Assembly: GCA_050011095.1 (NCBI GenBank)
Contig: JBEKJU010000029.1
Coordinates: forward strand, 1-23,471
Reading direction: 5' to 3'
Source of the DNA: JBEKJU01 sp050011095
GTDB taxonomy: Bacteria; Desulfobacterota; Syntrophorhabdia; Syntrophorhabdales; WCHB1-27
Length of the DNA: 23,471 bases
Shown: piece by piece, positions 7,095 through 15,105 of the stretch
How positions within the stretch are numbered: position 1 is the stretch's first letter
How the letters are laid out: each line of letters opens with the position of its first letter
The notes under the pieces: generated by a model
The model's database searches: none
What the model was told of the DNA's origin: nothing
Seen by the model: the letters and a program-made list of their open reading frames with translations, nothing else
Position numbers and translations under genes: made by a program

Positions 7095-7649
7095 ATGACG
7101 GAGATCAAGTTCATCGGCAGAGGGGGACAGGGGGCGGTCATCGCCTCCCAGATCCTGGCAAAGGTCTTTTTTCTCATGGGCAGGTACCCTCAGTGTTTCT
7201 CCGTCTTCGGCGGCGAGAGGCGGGGCGCCCCGGTGGCGAGCTTTCTCCGGGTAGACGACAAGAAGATCTTCCTCAAGTGCGAGATCAGGAGGCCCGACGA
7301 GATGATCTTCATGGCCCCCGACCTCGTCGATGAAAAAGAGGTCAAGGAAACGCTCAAGGAGAACGGCCTGCTTCTCATCAACAATGCCCTGAAGACCGAC
7401 CCGTTCACGAAGGGCCTGGGCGGATTCCGTCTCGCCCTCGTGGACGCCCTTGCCGTGTCCGAGGCGGCGGGACTGGGCGCGACCATCAACACGGCCATGC
7501 TCGGCGCATACGCGAAGGCGAGCGGCGCCATATCCATGGCATGTCTTGAAGAGGCGATCAGGGAGACGGTCCCCGCGAAAATCGAGGAGAATATTGCCGC
7601 GGCGAGGCGGGCCTACGAGCTGACCCGGGTGGCAAAAGGAGCAGAGTAG
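7095..7649 (+). CDS. 2-oxoacid:acceptor oxidoreductase, gamma subunit
   Basis: This 184-residue protein carries the gamma-subunit signature FIGRGGQGAVIASQILA near its N-terminus and FGGERRGAPVASFLR, both typical of PorG/VorG/PadE-type subunits. The ATG at 7095 is preceded by GTGGAGG with 5 bases of spacing. An in-frame GTG at 7083 would add four residues but overlaps that site. The stop codon abuts the next start with no gap, so it is co-translated with the flavoprotein-ferredoxin gene. In this family the gamma subunit helps hold coenzyme A and stabilise the ThDP core. It is the first gene of a gamma, flavoprotein/delta, alpha, beta set. Confidence 0.9.
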   Translation: MTEIKFIGRGGQGAVIASQILAKVFFLMGRYPQCFSVFGGERRGAPVASFLRVDDKKIFLKCEIRRPDEMIFMAPDLVDEKEVKETLKENGLLLINNALKTDPFTKGLGGFRLALVDALAVSEAAGLGATINTAMLGAYAKASGAISMACLEEAIRETVPAKIEENIAAARRAYELTRVAKGAE

Positions 7650-9398
7650 ATGGACTACCGTCATATAACGATCAAGGACATAGAGCCGATCATTCCTTTC
7701 TCCCGGGGATCGACGGAAATCTTTTTTACGGGACAATGGAGCGGCAAGAAGCCTGTCTGGGTGGAGAAGACCTCTGCCTGCCGCGAGGGCTGCCCCATAG
7801 GGAATGATATCCCGAGGGCCTTTTCTCTTGCATCGAAGGGTCTCATCGACGAGGCGCTCGCCGTTTTTCGCCAGGACAACCCCTTCCCAGGCATTTGCGG
7901 CAGGATCTGTTATCATCCCTGTCAGACGGCCTGCAACCGCGCGGAACTCGACGAGGCGGTCAACGTAAGGGGGTTCGAGCGCTTCCTCGCGGACCACGGC
8001 CGCGTGTCCGGTACGGAAAAAAACTCCGTCCGCCGGAGAAAGGAAAGGGTCGCCGTCATCGGCTCGGGACCCGCGGGCCTGAGTGCCTCGTACCACCTTG
8101 CGCGCCTCGGTTACCACGTGACGGTCTTCGAGGCCCTCCCCCGACCGGGGGGCATGCTCATGTACGGCATACCCGAGTACCGCCTGCCCAAAGCGGTCCT
8201 CACCAGGGAGATCGCCTCCATCAAGAAATGGGGCGTGAAAATAAAAACCGGAATCAGGGTGGTGGCCGAAGGGCAGCCCGGCTTGTCCCTTTCCGACGTC
8301 AGACGGGACCACCAGGCTGTCTTCATAGCCGTGGGCGCCCCGAGGGGGATGCGGCTCGGCGTGGAAGGAGAGGACCTGCCGGGCGTCGTGGAGGGGATGG
8401 CGTTCCTTCGCGACATCGCCCCCGCGCAAAAAGGGAAGGCCCGGAGCGTGGTGGTAGTCGGCGGCGGTAACACGGCAATCGACTGCGCGCGGACGGCCGG
8501 ACGGATGGGGGCGCGAGAGGTGAGGATCGTCTGCCCCGAGATGGCCGCGGTGGCCGAGGAGGTGATGGCCGCCACGCGCGAGGGGATAAAGATAGACCGG
8601 CCAGCGGTGCCGAGGCGCTTCATCGCCGAGAATGGGCGGGTCTTCGCCGTGGAGTGCATGCGGGCGGAGCTTGGCCCCCTCACCGCGCGTGGGTGGCACG
8701 AGCCTCTCCCCGTCGCGGGCTCCGAGTTCGTCGTGCCGGCCGATATGGTCATTGTTGCGGTCGGCCAGGTCCCCGAGACCGCATTTCTGGCCCGGTCCGG
8801 TGTGACCGTGGACAAAGGCGGCATGGTTGAAATCTCCTCCTTCGGGACGACAGGCGCGAAAGACGTCTTCGCGGGCGGCGACGGCGCAGGCGCAAAGATG
8901 TTTGCGGCAGACGCGATAGCGAGCGGCAAGATGGCGGCCCTGGCCATCTTCTGTTTTTTCGAGGGCAAGGATGTGGGCGCGGAGTTTGCGCTCCACCGAA
9001 TCGGAAACCGCTCGTCCTTCTCTTTTCAGCACGTGATCGACCCCGAGGGATATGGGGCCGACCTGAAACAGATCGTCACCTACGACAAGCTCAACACAGT
9101 CTGCGTGCCCTATGCGCCGATGAACGACAACCCCGAGCGGCTGAGCAGCGCAGATCGCGCGGGCACCTTCAGGGAGGTTGTGGCCGGTCTCGGCCCCCAG
9201 CCGATGCACGCGGAAATCGAGCGCTGCATGAAGTGCGGGACGTGCACCCAGTGTGACCTGTGCTTCCTGCTCTGTCCCGATATATCGGTTGTGAAGGAGA
9301 AGGACGGATACAGGCTCAGGCCAGACTACTGCAAGGGCTGCGGCGTGTGCGCCACGACCTGCCCGCGGAACGTCGTCGATATCGGAGGTGAGAAATGA
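7650..9398 (+). CDS. GltD-like NAD(P)H flavoprotein fused to a delta-type 2[4Fe-4S] ferredoxin domain
   Basis: This 582-residue fusion starts with the cysteine-rich domain of glutamate synthase small-subunit relatives (C44, C48, C83, C87, C91, C95). A two-dinucleotide-fold oxidoreductase follows: the FAD site GSGPAGL at 138-144, the NAD(P) site GGGNTAID at 271-278, and GGDGAGA from 409. The C-terminus has a PorD-like ferredoxin with C532, C535, C538, C542 and C561, C564, C567, C571, plus an extra CMKC at 526-529. It starts directly after the gamma-subunit stop and overlaps the alpha subunit by the ATGA at 9395-9398. Phenylglyoxylate:NAD+ oxidoreductase uses a separate GltD-like NADH subunit (PadH) and a ferredoxin subunit; here both seem to be in one chain. 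It would let the complex reduce NAD+ directly. NAD versus NADP preference was not determined. Confidence 0.88.
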   Translation: MDYRHITIKDIEPIIPFSRGSTEIFFTGQWSGKKPVWVEKTSACREGCPIGNDIPRAFSLASKGLIDEALAVFRQDNPFPGICGRICYHPCQTACNRAELDEAVNVRGFERFLADHGRVSGTEKNSVRRRKERVAVIGSGPAGLSASYHLARLGYHVTVFEALPRPGGMLMYGIPEYRLPKAVLTREIASIKKWGVKIKTGIRVVAEGQPGLSLSDVRRDHQAVFIAVGAPRGMRLGVEGEDLPGVVEGMAFLRDIAPAQKGKARSVVVVGGGNTAIDCARTAGRMGAREVRIVCPEMAAVAEEVMAATREGIKIDRPAVPRRFIAENGRVFAVECMRAELGPLTARGWHEPLPVAGSEFVVPADMVIVAVGQVPETAFLARSGVTVDKGGMVEISSFGTTGAKDVFAGGDGAGAKMFAADAIASGKMAALAIFCFFEGKDVGAEFALHRIGNRSSFSFQHVIDPEGYGADLKQIVTYDKLNTVCVPYAPMNDNPERLSSADRAGTFREVVAGLGPQPMHAEIERCMKCGTCTQCDLCFLLCPDISVVKEKDGYRLRPDYCKGCGVCATTCPRNVVDIGGEK

Positions 9399-10546
9399 AG
9401 ACACTCCTGGCGGGAAATTACGCGGTAGCGGAAGCGGTGCGCCTGGGCCGGGTGCAGTTCGTCGCCGCCTACCCCATCACACCCCAGACGCCCATCTATG
9501 AGAAGCTCTCGGACATGGAGAATGAGGGGAAGCTTACGGGGATCATGATGCGGACCGAGTCGGAGCACTCGGCGATGGCCGCGTGCATCGCGGCTTCCCT
9601 CACGGGCGTGCGCACCTTCACCGCCACCGGCTCCCAGGGACTCGCCCTCATGCACGAGATGCTCCACTTCGCTTCGGGTAACAGGGTCCCCATCGTCATG
9701 TGCAACGTCAATCGCGTGATCGCGGCCCCCTGGGCCTTCGGGAGCGACCAGTCGGACAGCCTCTCCCAAAGGGACACGGGGTGGCTTCAGTTTTACTGTG
9801 AGGACGCCCAGGAGGCGTTCGACACGGTCATCCAGGCGTACAAGATCGCGGAACAGGTCCTCTTTCCCGTTGTGGTCGCCATAGATGGTTTCTTTACCTC
9901 TCACTTCATCGAGCCTGTCGAGATACCCGGACAAGACGCCGTCGATGCCTTTCTGCCCCCCTTCAGCCTGCCTACCAGGTTCGACATAGAGGACCCCGCG
10001 TATATTACGAACGTCGTCAATCCCGAGCAGTACATGGAGTACCGCCAGAGAAGCTTCGAGGACATGGAGAAGGCGCGGCCGGTCATACGTCAGGTGGACG
10101 AAGAATACCGGGCAGTCATGGGCAGGGGCTACGGTGTCATAGAGGCGGTCGATACCGAAGACGCGGAGATAGTCCTCGCGACGAGCGGCGCCATGACGAG
10201 CACTGCCCGGGTGGCCGTGCAGTCGCTTCGGGAAAAGGGGCGCAAGGTAGGACTGCTCAAGCTGAAGGCCTTCAGGCCGTTCCCGTACCAGGAGGTGCGG
10301 GAGGCCCTGAAGGGTGTGCCGAGAGTCGCCGTCATCGACCGGAATATCTCGCTCGGCAAGGGAGGGATATGGTGCCAGGAGCTGAAGAGCGCCCTCTACC
10401 CGATGAAGGACCGTCCCCTGATAACGAATTACATCGCAGGTATCTGCGGAGCCGACGTGTCGCCGGAGATGATAGAAGATATGGTAATGGGGGCCCTTGA
10501 CGGGAAAGACCCGGCGGATCTGCCCATATGGGTACGGAGGGACTAA
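9395..10546 (+). CDS. 2-oxoacid:acceptor oxidoreductase, alpha subunit
   Basis: This 383-residue protein is the pyrimidine-binding (PYR) half of a ThDP-dependent 2-oxoacid:ferredoxin oxidoreductase. Characteristic segments are AAYPITPQTPIYEKL (24-38), TESEHSAM (54-61; E57 is the likely aminopyrimidine-activating Glu) and TFTATGSQGLALMHEML (74-90). The C-terminal part (from about 250) matches the transketolase-C-like domain that ends these subunits. It is shorter than the large fused pyruvate:ferredoxin enzymes, as expected for multi-subunit archaeal/PadG-type enzymes. Translation is coupled to the preceding gene by a 4-base overlap and the beta subunit starts 3 bases after it. The substrate is not evident; pyruvate, branched-chain or aryl 2-oxoacids are all used by relatives. 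Confidence 0.9.
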   Translation: MKTLLAGNYAVAEAVRLGRVQFVAAYPITPQTPIYEKLSDMENEGKLTGIMMRTESEHSAMAACIAASLTGVRTFTATGSQGLALMHEMLHFASGNRVPIVMCNVNRVIAAPWAFGSDQSDSLSQRDTGWLQFYCEDAQEAFDTVIQAYKIAEQVLFPVVVAIDGFFTSHFIEPVEIPGQDAVDAFLPPFSLPTRFDIEDPAYITNVVNPEQYMEYRQRSFEDMEKARPVIRQVDEEYRAVMGRGYGVIEAVDTEDAEIVLATSGAMTSTARVAVQSLREKGRKVGLLKLKAFRPFPYQEVREALKGVPRVAVIDRNISLGKGGIWCQELKSALYPMKDRPLITNYIAGICGADVSPEMIEDMVMGALDGKDPADLPIWVRRD

Positions 10547-10549
10547 GAT

Positions 10550-11431
10550 ATGGATATGGAAGTCGAAAGGGAATGTATGCGGCCGGGTCATATGGCCTGT
10601 CCGGGCTGCGGGGAAGCAACGACCATCCGGCTCGTGTTGAAGGTGCTTGGGAAAAACACGATCGTCGTGGTTCTCCCGTCGTGCGTCGGGGTGATCAGCG
10701 CCACCTATCCGAACAGCACCTTTTCCGTGCCGTGCTTCCACTCGGCCTTCGAGATAGCGGCCCCGACGGCTTCAGGCATCGCAAGCGCGCTGAAGATACA
10801 GGGACGGGAGGATGTGAACGTCCTTGCCTTCGCGGGCGACGGCGGCACGTTCGATATAGGGCTCCAGTCGCTTTCGGGCGCCGCCGACCGGAATGACAAT
10901 TTCATTTACGTCTGTCTCGACAACGAGGCTTATATGAACACGGGCATCCAGTCGAGTTCCTCGACTCCCCAGGACGTCTGGACCATGACGACGCCGGGGG
11001 GTCGGAAAGGAAGAAAGAAGAAATTCATGCAGATCATAGCGGCACACAGGATTCCCTATGCGGCAACCGCCAGCATGGGCCATCCACAGGATCTGATGGA
11101 AAAGGTAGAGAGGGCAAAGGACATAAAGGGCACGAAGTTTATCCATACCCTCGCACCCTGCGCAACAGGCTGGAGGATGGCGGAAAGTCTCTCCGCGAAG
11201 GCCGCCCAGCTTGCCGTGGAGACAAAGCTCTTTCCCCTCTATGAGATCATCGACGGCAAGGAATACCGGATTACCCATCAACCTAAGGGCCTTCCGGTGA
11301 GCGAGTATGTGAAGATACAGGGCCGGTACCGCCACTTTACCGCCGATGACGTGGCACGCCTGCAGCGCGAGGTTGACGAGGACTGGGATGAGTTGGCCGG
11401 CTTGGCGAAGGGGTGCGGGGTAGCAAAATAA
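10550..11431 (+). CDS. 2-oxoacid:acceptor oxidoreductase, beta (ThDP-binding) subunit
   Basis: This 293-residue protein carries the ThDP/Mg motif beginning GDGG at 96-99 and continuing to LDNEAYMNTG (123-132). Its [4Fe-4S] cluster ligands are probably C17 and C20 (CPGCGE), C45 (PSCVG) and C204 (APCATGW). A GGAGG sits 9 bases before the ATG at 10550; a second in-frame ATG at 10556 is an alternative start. Together with the alpha subunit it forms the active site that decarboxylates a 2-oxo acid and forms acyl-CoA. It is the last gene of this four-gene unit. The next gene, a 2-hydroxyacid dehydrogenase homologue, is 153 bases away on the same strand, so an additional promoter could lie between them. 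Confidence 0.92.
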   Translation: MDMEVERECMRPGHMACPGCGEATTIRLVLKVLGKNTIVVVLPSCVGVISATYPNSTFSVPCFHSAFEIAAPTASGIASALKIQGREDVNVLAFAGDGGTFDIGLQSLSGAADRNDNFIYVCLDNEAYMNTGIQSSSSTPQDVWTMTTPGGRKGRKKKFMQIIAAHRIPYAATASMGHPQDLMEKVERAKDIKGTKFIHTLAPCATGWRMAESLSAKAAQLAVETKLFPLYEIIDGKEYRITHQPKGLPVSEYVKIQGRYRHFTADDVARLQREVDEDWDELAGLAKGCGVAK

Positions 11432-11584
11432 GGGAGTCAATTTATCCTGAAAGGGTAGGCCGGCAGCCAGGGACACCATGGCCGGGACCGTTTCAGCCGG
11501 GCAGTGCGCAACCGACCACCGGCATTGAGGGCCGGAATCGGATTTGCGCGTGTCGCCCAACAGTTGCCGATAAGGAGGGAAACT

Positions 11585-12532
11585 ATGAAGGTCACCATAG
11601 TGGGCGGATCAGGCGTCGTAGGCTCGGCGGTCGGCTACCGGCTCGCCCAGGACGGGCTCGCCACCGAGGTCGTCCTGTTTGACATCCGTCGCAACCTCGC
11701 GGAGGCGCACGCATTAGACATCGAACAGGCGGTCGTGCACCGGGCGACGACCAGGGTGCGGGGAGGCGACATAGAGGATACGGGTGGTTCGGACGTCGTG
11801 GTCGTGACGGCCAGTGTTCCCCGTCATGAGGTCGAGCTGTCGCGGAGGGAATACCTTGCGGTCAACCTGCCCCTCGTCCTCGACATGGTCGGTCCGTTAC
11901 GCGCGCAGTCGCCCTCGGCCCTGTGGATCATCGCAACGTCGCCCGTGGACCCGCTGGTCTATCTGGTCGGCCGGACCTTCTACATCCCCCGGGAAAAGGT
12001 GATCGGGCTGACCCGGAATGATACGTCCCGCTTCCGGTGGGCCATCGCGAGGACCCTCTCGGTCCCGTCAACGGCCGTCGAGGCCTTTGTCATCGGGGAA
12101 CACGGGGAGACCCAGGTGCCGATTTATAGCAATATCAGGGTTCACGGAGAGCCGGTCGTCGTTGGGCCGGAAGCCAGGCGTCTGATAAAGAGTGAGATGT
12201 CGGGTTTCTTTGTCAAGTGGAACCAGTTGCGGCCCGGCCGGACCGCCGGCTGGACGAGCGCCGAGTCGGTAGGCGATATCTTTGCGAGCATGGCCGTCGA
12301 TGACGGAAAGGCCTGGCCCTGCTCGACGCGGCTTGAGGGGGAATACGGGTTGAAGGAGGTGAGCCTGGGCGTGCCGCTCAGATTGGGCGGTGGGAAGGTG
12401 AAGGAGATTGTGGAGCTAAGCCTGGAGCCCTCCGAACGGGCGGCGCTGGAGGCGTCGGCCGCTTCAATCAAAGAGATGATCAGGGACGGAGAGATCCAGC
12501 TCGCTAAGGGTCGCGAAAGCGACCGGGACTGA
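11585..12532 (+). CDS. LDH/MDH-superfamily NAD-dependent 2-hydroxyacid dehydrogenase with atypical specificity loop
   Basis: This 315-residue protein has the Rossmann motif GGSGVVGSAVG (7-17) and an acidic residue at the end of strand 2 (D33), which favours NAD. The catalytic set of lactate/malate dehydrogenases is present: R87 in the mobile loop, D146 and R149 in NDTSRFR, and H173 in GEHGET. The loop that fixes substrate choice reads VPRHEVELSR (78-87). It appears one residue longer than MDH loops, placing Arg or His where MDH has Arg and LDH has Gln. The ATG at 11585 follows AAGGAGGGAAACT; upstream in-frame codons lack a ribosome-binding site. An SDR gene follows after 18 bases. It may oxidise a hydroxy acid to the 2-oxo acid used by the ThDP enzyme upstream. 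Ordinary malate dehydrogenase remains possible. Confidence 0.85.
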   Translation: MKVTIVGGSGVVGSAVGYRLAQDGLATEVVLFDIRRNLAEAHALDIEQAVVHRATTRVRGGDIEDTGGSDVVVVTASVPRHEVELSRREYLAVNLPLVLDMVGPLRAQSPSALWIIATSPVDPLVYLVGRTFYIPREKVIGLTRNDTSRFRWAIARTLSVPSTAVEAFVIGEHGETQVPIYSNIRVHGEPVVVGPEARRLIKSEMSGFFVKWNQLRPGRTAGWTSAESVGDIFASMAVDDGKAWPCSTRLEGEYGLKEVSLGVPLRLGGGKVKEIVELSLEPSERAALEASAASIKEMIRDGEIQLAKGRESDRD

Positions 12533-12550
12533 CCAAGAAAGGAGCATGCA

Positions 12551-13333
12551 ATGAAAGAATCGGCAGAGAATTTTTTCAGTCTCAAAGGCAAGGTGGCGAT
12601 TGTCACGGGTGGAAACGGAGGTATCGGCAAGGGTATCGCGCGGGGACTGGCGGGCGTCGGCGCGACCATCGTGATCGCGGCGAGGAATAAGGCAAAGACA
12701 GACGCAGCCGTGGCCGAAATCAAGAAAGACTTCGGCGTCGAGGCCCTGAGCGTGATCGCCGACATGCGGCAGCCCGCCGAGATCGAGGCAATGGTGAAGC
12801 AGACGGCCGATACGTTCGGAGGGGTCAACATCGTCGTGGCGAACGCCGGAATCGGCTTCCACAAGGCACCAACGGACCTCACCATCGCGGAGTGGGACGA
12901 GAATATCGAGATCAACCTGCGCCACACGTTCGTCGTGTCGAAGGCTGCCTACCCGTACATGAGAAAAGCGGGCGGCGGAAAGATCATCACCCTCGGTTCC
13001 ATGACCTCGATTTTCGGCATTGCCTTCCTTCCCTCTTACGGGGCCAGCAAGGGAGGAATCCTGCAACTGAGCCGCAGCCTGGCCGTTGCCTGGGCTCGGG
13101 ACAACATCCAGGTAAACTGCATACTGCCCGGTTTTATAGACTCGGGTCTTTCCGCTGAAGGAAGAAGGGAAGTCCCCGGCTTTGAAGAGGCGGTCAAGGC
13201 CCGCACGCCCGCGGGTCGGTGGGGCGACCCCATCGACGTGGCGGGGACGGCCGTGTTTCTCGCAAGCCCTGCCTCCGATTTCGTCACCGGCGCGGGCATA
13301 CCGGTGGATGGAGGTTATGCCGTACAGGGATAG
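12551..13333 (+). CDS. Short-chain dehydrogenase/reductase (SDR)
   Basis: This 260-residue protein is a classical SDR. The cofactor motif TGGNGGIG is at 19-26, NAG at 98-100, and the catalytic residues are S150, Y163 and K167 (YGASK). PVDGGYAV near the C-terminus is also typical. The start ATG is 8 bases after an AAAGGAG and 18 bases after the preceding stop, so it is probably co-transcribed with the LDH/MDH homologue. Sequence style recalls gluconate 5-dehydrogenase or 2-deoxy-D-gluconate 3-dehydrogenase, but such names are unreliable for SDRs. In context it may oxidise an alcohol intermediate of the pathway. Substrate and direction are unknown. The residue after strand 2 is ARNK, which does not decide NAD versus NADP. 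Confidence 0.85.
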   Translation: MKESAENFFSLKGKVAIVTGGNGGIGKGIARGLAGVGATIVIAARNKAKTDAAVAEIKKDFGVEALSVIADMRQPAEIEAMVKQTADTFGGVNIVVANAGIGFHKAPTDLTIAEWDENIEINLRHTFVVSKAAYPYMRKAGGGKIITLGSMTSIFGIAFLPSYGASKGGILQLSRSLAVAWARDNIQVNCILPGFIDSGLSAEGRREVPGFEEAVKARTPAGRWGDPIDVAGTAVFLASPASDFVTGAGIPVDGGYAVQG

Positions 13334-13341
13334 GAAAGCTC

Positions 13342-13353
13342 CTCGTGCACGAG
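13342..13353. promoter_or_regulatory. 12-bp perfect palindrome upstream of the sensor kinase gene
   Basis: CTCGTGCACGAG is fully self-complementary and lies 9 bases after the SDR stop, between that gene and the sensor kinase at 13474. A loopless palindrome suits a dimeric DNA-binding protein better than an RNA hairpin. No second copy was noticed in the window, so the operator reading is weak. Confidence 0.25.
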
Positions 13354-13373
13354 AAAGCGCATCTGCTGCCAAA

Positions 13374-13400
13374 GGGACCCTGGGCGGGCCCCGCGGTCCC
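13374..13400 (+). terminator. Possible terminator hairpin at the end of the catabolic block
   Basis: GGGACC (13374-13379) pairs with GGTCCC (13395-13400), and the interior GGGCGGGCCC offers more GC pairing. It lies 41 bases after the SDR stop. A T-rich stretch (TTTACTTTTTAT, 13413-13424) follows 12 bases later, too far for a textbook intrinsic terminator. It may reduce read-through into the kinase gene. Confidence 0.35.
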
Positions 13401-13473
13401 CTGGTGACGCAGTTTACTTTTTATCGATGGTGGTTTACAATTAATATGCTTCGCATCTGGCAATATCGCGGCG

Positions 13474-15105
13474 ATGAAATACAAATTCTCCGAACTCGTG
13501 GATCTCCAAAGCGTATCGAAACTCTTCGGTCACTTTTACGAAGCGACCGGAGTCAAGTGCGACGTCTTCGGACGCGACGGTACCCCGCTGACCCGCTCGG
13601 CCTGGGAGAACATCTGCGTGGATTTTCACCGGAAGAACCCCCGTACGTGCCGCCTCTGTGTGGAAAGCGATACGAATGTGGCCAACAGCCTGCTTCGGGA
13701 CAAGAAGTACGCTATCTACAAGTGCAAGAATGGTCTGATGGACGCGGCGGCGATGATTATGGTCGGGGGAGAGCATATCGCGAATGTCTTCGCGGGTCAG
13801 GTGTTTTTCGAGCCGCCAGACCTCGACTGGTTCAGGCGGAGGGCACGGGAATTTGGATTCGATCAGGCCCGGTACCTGGAGGCGGTGCTGAAAGTGCCGA
13901 TCATGCCGCGCGACAGGATAGAGACGGTACTGAAATATCTCTCCCGCCTCGCCGAGTTTCTGGGAGAGCTTGGCTTACGCCACCTGAAGCAGTTGGAAGC
14001 GGAAGAGGCCTTCCGTATGAGCGAAAATGAATATCGGAATATTTTTGAAAACTCCATTGAAGGAATATTCCGGGTCGGCCCGGACGGTAAGTATATGAAC
14101 GTGAACCCTGCGCAGGCCCAGACGTACGGTTTCGATTCCCCTGAACAACTGATGATGCACGCCCCCGAGGCCGCGTCCCACCTCTTTCTCAAGCCCGAGG
14201 ACCGGCGCCGCTTCTGCGAACTTCTGGAGGAGCAGGGGGTGGTAAAGGGTTTTGAAGGTGAGGCCTGCACGAAGGACGGGCATAAAATCTGGGTATCGGT
14301 AAGCGCCAGGACCATGAAGAACGAGACTGGAAGCAAGACGTATGAAGGTACCGTGGAGAACATCACCGACCGTAAAACGGCGGAAATAGGCATGATGGAG
14401 GCCCAAGCCCACCTGGAGAACCTCTCCCGCGGCCTGCTCAAGAAGATGGAGATCGAGCGGCGTTATATCGCGCACGAGCTGCATGACGAGATCGGTCAGG
14501 CCCTAACGGTCGTCAAGATGAGCCTTGAATCCTTACGCGGCCTTTCGGCCCGGTCGGAACTGACGACGCGTATCGACGAGAGTGTCCAGGTGATAGACGC
14601 GGCCATGGAACAGGTCCGCGACCTTTCCGTGAATCTGCGGCCGGCCGTGCTCGACGATTTGGGGCTGGTGGCCGCGCTGCGCTGGCTGGTCATCTCGATG
14701 AGCCGCAAGAGCGGCCTTGCCATCCGGTTCGAGGTGGAAGATGAAGACATGGAACCGGGCATATCGAGCTGGATAGCGAGCGCCTGCTTTCGCGTCACCC
14801 AGGAGGCCGTGACCAATGTGGTGCGACACGCGAAGGCCTCCCATATTTCCGTGGGGTTGCAGACGCGCGGAAATAAGCTGGAGCTGACCGTCTGCGATGA
14901 CGGGGTGGGTTTCGACGTGAAGTCCGCACAGGACAGGCAGGCGCGCGGTGAAAGCTTTGGTCTGCTCGGCATGCAGCAACGCGTCGCCCTGTCGGGCGGC
15001 AGTCTCCGGGTTGTCTCGAGCCTGGGCAGCGGAACGAGGATCGTTGCACATTTTCCGTTAGGAGAGATTAATGCAGAGGAAAATGATACGAGTCTTGATA
15101 ATTGA
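13474..15105 (+). CDS. Soluble sensor histidine kinase: PocR domain, PAS domain, HisKA_3/HATPase
   Basis: The 543-residue protein has no membrane segment. Residues about 5-165 form a PocR-like ligand-binding domain with C48, C59, C62 and C84, a cysteine set seen in such domains and possibly metal-binding. A PAS domain spans about 180-300 and ends in GTVENITDRK. The HisKA_3 phosphorylation site is H337 in HELHDEIGQ (334-342). The ATPase has its N-box around N448 (QEAVTNVV), G-box DDGVGFD (475-481) and GLLGM (496-500). PocR domains are predicted sensors of small hydrocarbon-type molecules; the founder responds to propanediol. The response-regulator gene overlaps its 3' end by 35 bases. It may sense the substrate or an intermediate of the upstream pathway. 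No strong ribosome-binding site precedes the ATG, so the start is the least certain part. Confidence 0.88.
   Translation: MKYKFSELVDLQSVSKLFGHFYEATGVKCDVFGRDGTPLTRSAWENICVDFHRKNPRTCRLCVESDTNVANSLLRDKKYAIYKCKNGLMDAAAMIMVGGEHIANVFAGQVFFEPPDLDWFRRRAREFGFDQARYLEAVLKVPIMPRDRIETVLKYLSRLAEFLGELGLRHLKQLEAEEAFRMSENEYRNIFENSIEGIFRVGPDGKYMNVNPAQAQTYGFDSPEQLMMHAPEAASHLFLKPEDRRRFCELLEEQGVVKGFEGEACTKDGHKIWVSVSARTMKNETGSKTYEGTVENITDRKTAEIGMMEAQAHLENLSRGLLKKMEIERRYIAHELHDEIGQALTVVKMSLESLRGLSARSELTTRIDESVQVIDAAMEQVRDLSVNLRPAVLDDLGLVAALRWLVISMSRKSGLAIRFEVEDEDMEPGISSWIASACFRVTQEAVTNVVRHAKASHISVGLQTRGNKLELTVCDDGVGFDVKSAQDRQARGESFGLLGMQQRVALSGGSLRVVSSLGSGTRIVAHFPLGEINAEENDTSLDN

Noticed and set aside
7074..9404. 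Very long minus-strand open frame (776 codons)
   Set aside because: It is antisense to the gamma subunit and the flavoprotein-ferredoxin gene, both with complete motifs. Long shadow frames are expected in GC-rich coding DNA, and its translation shows low-complexity His/Gly/Arg-rich sequence without a family.
9326..10741. Long minus-strand open frame (471 codons)
   Set aside because: Antisense to the alpha and beta subunits of the 2-oxoacid oxidoreductase, which are supported by motifs and coupled starts. No ribosome-binding site or recognisable domain.
11413..11682. Small plus-strand frame between the beta subunit and the LDH/MDH homologue
   Set aside because: It overlaps the start of the dehydrogenase in another frame and has no recognisable content; the gap is better seen as intergenic.
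13182..14030. Plus-strand open frame of 282 codons across the SDR-kinase junction
   Set aside because: It runs out of frame through the end of the SDR and the PocR domain; both real genes have clear family motifs.
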